Below are positions 4,189-5,768 of a stretch of DNA of 5,768 nucleotides, piece after piece. A program made the position numbers and the translations under genes. The stretch is from UBA6168 sp041752395 (GTDB lineage: Bacteria; Bacteroidota; Bacteroidia; Chitinophagales; Saprospiraceae): positions 1 to 5,768 of the forward strand of contig JBGSWN010000117.1 in assembly GCA_041752395.1 (NCBI GenBank). The letters are read 5' to 3'. Under the pieces are notes generated by a model. It made no database searches, was not told where the DNA came from, and saw only the letters and a program-made list of their open reading frames with translations. The stretch's first letter is position 1; every line of letters starts with the position of its first letter.

Positions 4189-5768
4189 CTAATCCTCCTT
4201 CACATTCACCCGAATCCTATTCTCCCGGTTCGCCAATTCCCAAGTTGTGTAAAAAATCAGCCTCCCGATTTTCTCCATCTTTTCGAACATGATTTTGTCC
4301 ACCGTGTCGCTCGGTTGGTGGTAATCCTTGTGGACACCGGAAAAATAGAAAATGGATGGGATGCCCTTCTTCGCAAAATTATAGTGGTCGCTGCGGTAGT
4401 AGAAGCGGTTCGGGTCATTCTTGGCGTTGAAAGTATAGTCGAGGTCGAGGTGGGCGTACTGTGAGTTGGCGGCCTCGTTGATGTCGTGGAGGTCGGTGCT
4501 GAGACGGTTCGAGCCGATGACGTAGATGTAGTCTGGATTGCCTTCATGTTTCTGGTCCACCCGGCCAATCATGTCCACATTAACATCGGCCACAGTGTTT
4601 TCCAACGGAAAAATTGGGTGTTCAGAGTAATACTCAGAGCCGAGTAGGCCCTTTTCCTCACCGCTCACCAGCAGGCAAAGCACGCTGCGGCGTGGCCCTT
4701 GGCCGTCTTTTTTTGCTTGCGCAAAAGCCTGTGCGATGTCCATGACAGTGCTGCTGCCCGTGCCGTTGTCATCGGCGCCGTGGTAGATGGCAGGGCCTTT
4801 TTTACCCAAATGGTCGTAGTGGGCACTCACGACCACAACCTCGTTTTTCAGCCGTGGGTCGCTGCCCTCGATGTAGCCGAGGACGTTGGAGCCGAGCAAT
4901 TGGCGCTTGTTTTTCTTTTGCACCATGCTCAAACGGCAAGGCAAATCCATGTGCGCAGGCTTGCCAGTTTTTTTGATACCGTCCCGCAGCTTGAGGAATT
5001 TCTTGAATTTCTTTCCCACGATTTCCTTTCCTAAAGTACTGGAAATGAACATGTTATTGGCCAAATGCCCTTCGGGATTGCCGCCCTCGCCCATGCGCAT
5101 CTCGCTGCTAAGGAGTGTTTTGCGGGCCTCGCCCACCGTCGTTTTGATGTCCCCATCAATCATCAAAACCGTGGCGACGCCATACTGGTAGGCCACTTCC
5201 ATTTTTTTTCGCCAGTCCGTTGACCACGGCGAAAGTTCGGGTGTGCCGGTGAGCCATGAGTTGCCGTCCTTGTTCACGGGTTCGTCTCGATAAATAAGAA
5301 TGGTCTTGCCCTCCACTTTTTTTCCTTCGTAATCATTGTATTTAGGGTCGTCAATGCCGTAACCGAGGAAGATGACATCGTTCGTTGCGAAGCGCTCCCG
5401 GTTAGAGTTGGCGCTGGGGAAGGAGACGAAATCGCTTAGGTGACGGTAGCTTTCGCCATTAATGGTCAGTTCTATTTGGCCGTTGTCCCAGCTTTCGGCG
5501 GTGAAGGCGATGTTTTGAAAATAAGTGCCAGAGTCACCGATGGTCGGCAGGCCGAGCTTTTCGAAATGCGCAGCGATGAAATCGGCGGCCTTGCGCTGGC
5601 CTTCCTGCCCAGTTTCCCGACCCTCGAACTCGTCGGAAGCCAGCACGGTCAGGTAGCTTTTCAGGTCTTCCACCGTGATGGAAGCTGCGTAGGGTGCAGC
5701 ATTTGCGGTAGCCGTCAGTTGTGGATGGTCTGATGGCGTGATGGACAGTTCGTGCGATAGTTGCGCCA
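4189..5768 (-). CDS. M28 family zinc aminopeptidase with PA-like insert, N-terminus beyond the window
   Basis: The frame stays open to the right edge; the GTG at 5673 (ITVEDLKSYLTVLASD) lies inside a conserved N-terminal helix and is not the start, so signal peptide and true start lie outside. Numbering from that GTG codon, LASDEFEGRETGQEGQRKAADFI (11-33) is the usual entry motif, and about 95-235 form a protease-associated-like insert (EGKTILIYRDEP, YGVATVLMID). The M28 catalytic domain follows. The expected di-zinc set is complete: H285 in SAHYDHLG, D302 in GADDNGTG, general base E339 and ligand E340 in SGEE, D367 in NVDMIG, and H430 in RSDHYNF, then the DYHQPSDTVDKI motif (450-461). I predict an active, exported metallo-aminopeptidase that trims peptides, probably for nutrition in the periplasm or outside the cell. 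The C-terminus ends VKED without an obvious T9SS sorting domain. The stop is TAG at 4189-4191. Confidence 0.93.
   Translation of the reverse strand, partial: AQLSHELSITPSDHPQLTATANAAPYAASITVEDLKSYLTVLASDEFEGRETGQEGQRKAADFIAAHFEKLGLPTIGDSGTYFQNIAFTAESWDNGQIELTINGESYRHLSDFVSFPSANSNRERFATNDVIFLGYGIDDPKYNDYEGKKVEGKTILIYRDEPVNKDGNSWLTGTPELSPWSTDWRKKMEVAYQYGVATVLMIDGDIKTTVGEARKTLLSSEMRMGEGGNPEGHLANNMFISSTLGKEIVGKKFKKFLKLRDGIKKTGKPAHMDLPCRLSMVQKKNKRQLLGSNVLGYIEGSDPRLKNEVVVVSAHYDHLGKKGPAIYHGADDNGTGSSTVMDIAQAFAQAKKDGQGPRRSVLCLLVSGEEKGLLGSEYYSEHPIFPLENTVADVNVDMIGRVDQKHEGNPDYIYVIGSNRLSTDLHDINEAANSQYAHLDLDYTFNAKNDPNRFYYRSDHYNFAKKGIPSIFYFSGVHKDYHQPSDTVDKIMFEKMEKIGRLIFYTTWELANRENRIRVNVKED

Noticed and set aside
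4257..4568. 103-codon Thr/Ser-rich ORF on the same strand as the M28 peptidase
   Set aside because: Its sequence is a frame-shifted reading of the conserved zinc-ligand region; the peptidase frame has all motifs intact.

Overview
The window reads as Bacteroidota chromosome, most likely a Saprospiria-like member. The strongest pointer is the type B (CHU_C / gliding-motility-associated) C-terminal sorting domain of the type IX secretion system in the first gene. Supporting signs are a -33/-7 promoter of the Bacteroidota type (TTTG, 20 bases, TATATTTG), no convincing Shine-Dalgarno sequences at the starts, and exported or envelope proteins typical of the phylum. The order-level placement is an impression from gene content and moderate GC, not a measured result.

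Layout: (1) bases 1-933, plus strand: the 3' end of a large SprB-repeat cell-surface protein ending in a T9SS sorting domain. (2) 945-1901, minus strand: a PLP-dependent D-cysteine desulfhydrase / ACC deaminase-family enzyme, convergent with gene 1 across 11 bases. It carries an in-gene 7-bp tandem repeat. (3) 1902-2315: an apparent gap that holds a small plus-strand gene (39 codons, or 52 with an upstream ATG) followed about 50 bases later by a textbook intrinsic terminator with a TTCG tetraloop. The small peptide ends in GG-YIWLIR and matches no family I know. (4) 2316-3293, plus strand: a 325-residue three-helix membrane protein of unknown function. (5) 3314-4024, minus strand: a membrane-anchored GH73-type glucosaminidase-fold protein whose expected catalytic Glu is Gln. 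(6) 4025-4188: an intergenic region with a near-perfect Bacteroidota promoter for gene 5, a perfect 26-bp palindrome overlapping it, and a small hairpin bracketed by 8-bp direct repeats. (7) 4189-5768, minus strand: a Zn aminopeptidase of family M28 with a PA-like insert, running off the right edge.

The genes do not form one obvious pathway. Most are short independent units facing alternately, and several concern the cell surface (T9SS cargo, peptidoglycan-binding fold, membrane protein, probably secreted peptidase). The items most worth a second look are the unlisted small peptide gene with its terminator, the Glu-to-Gln glucosaminidase, and the palindrome lying on the promoter of that same gene.
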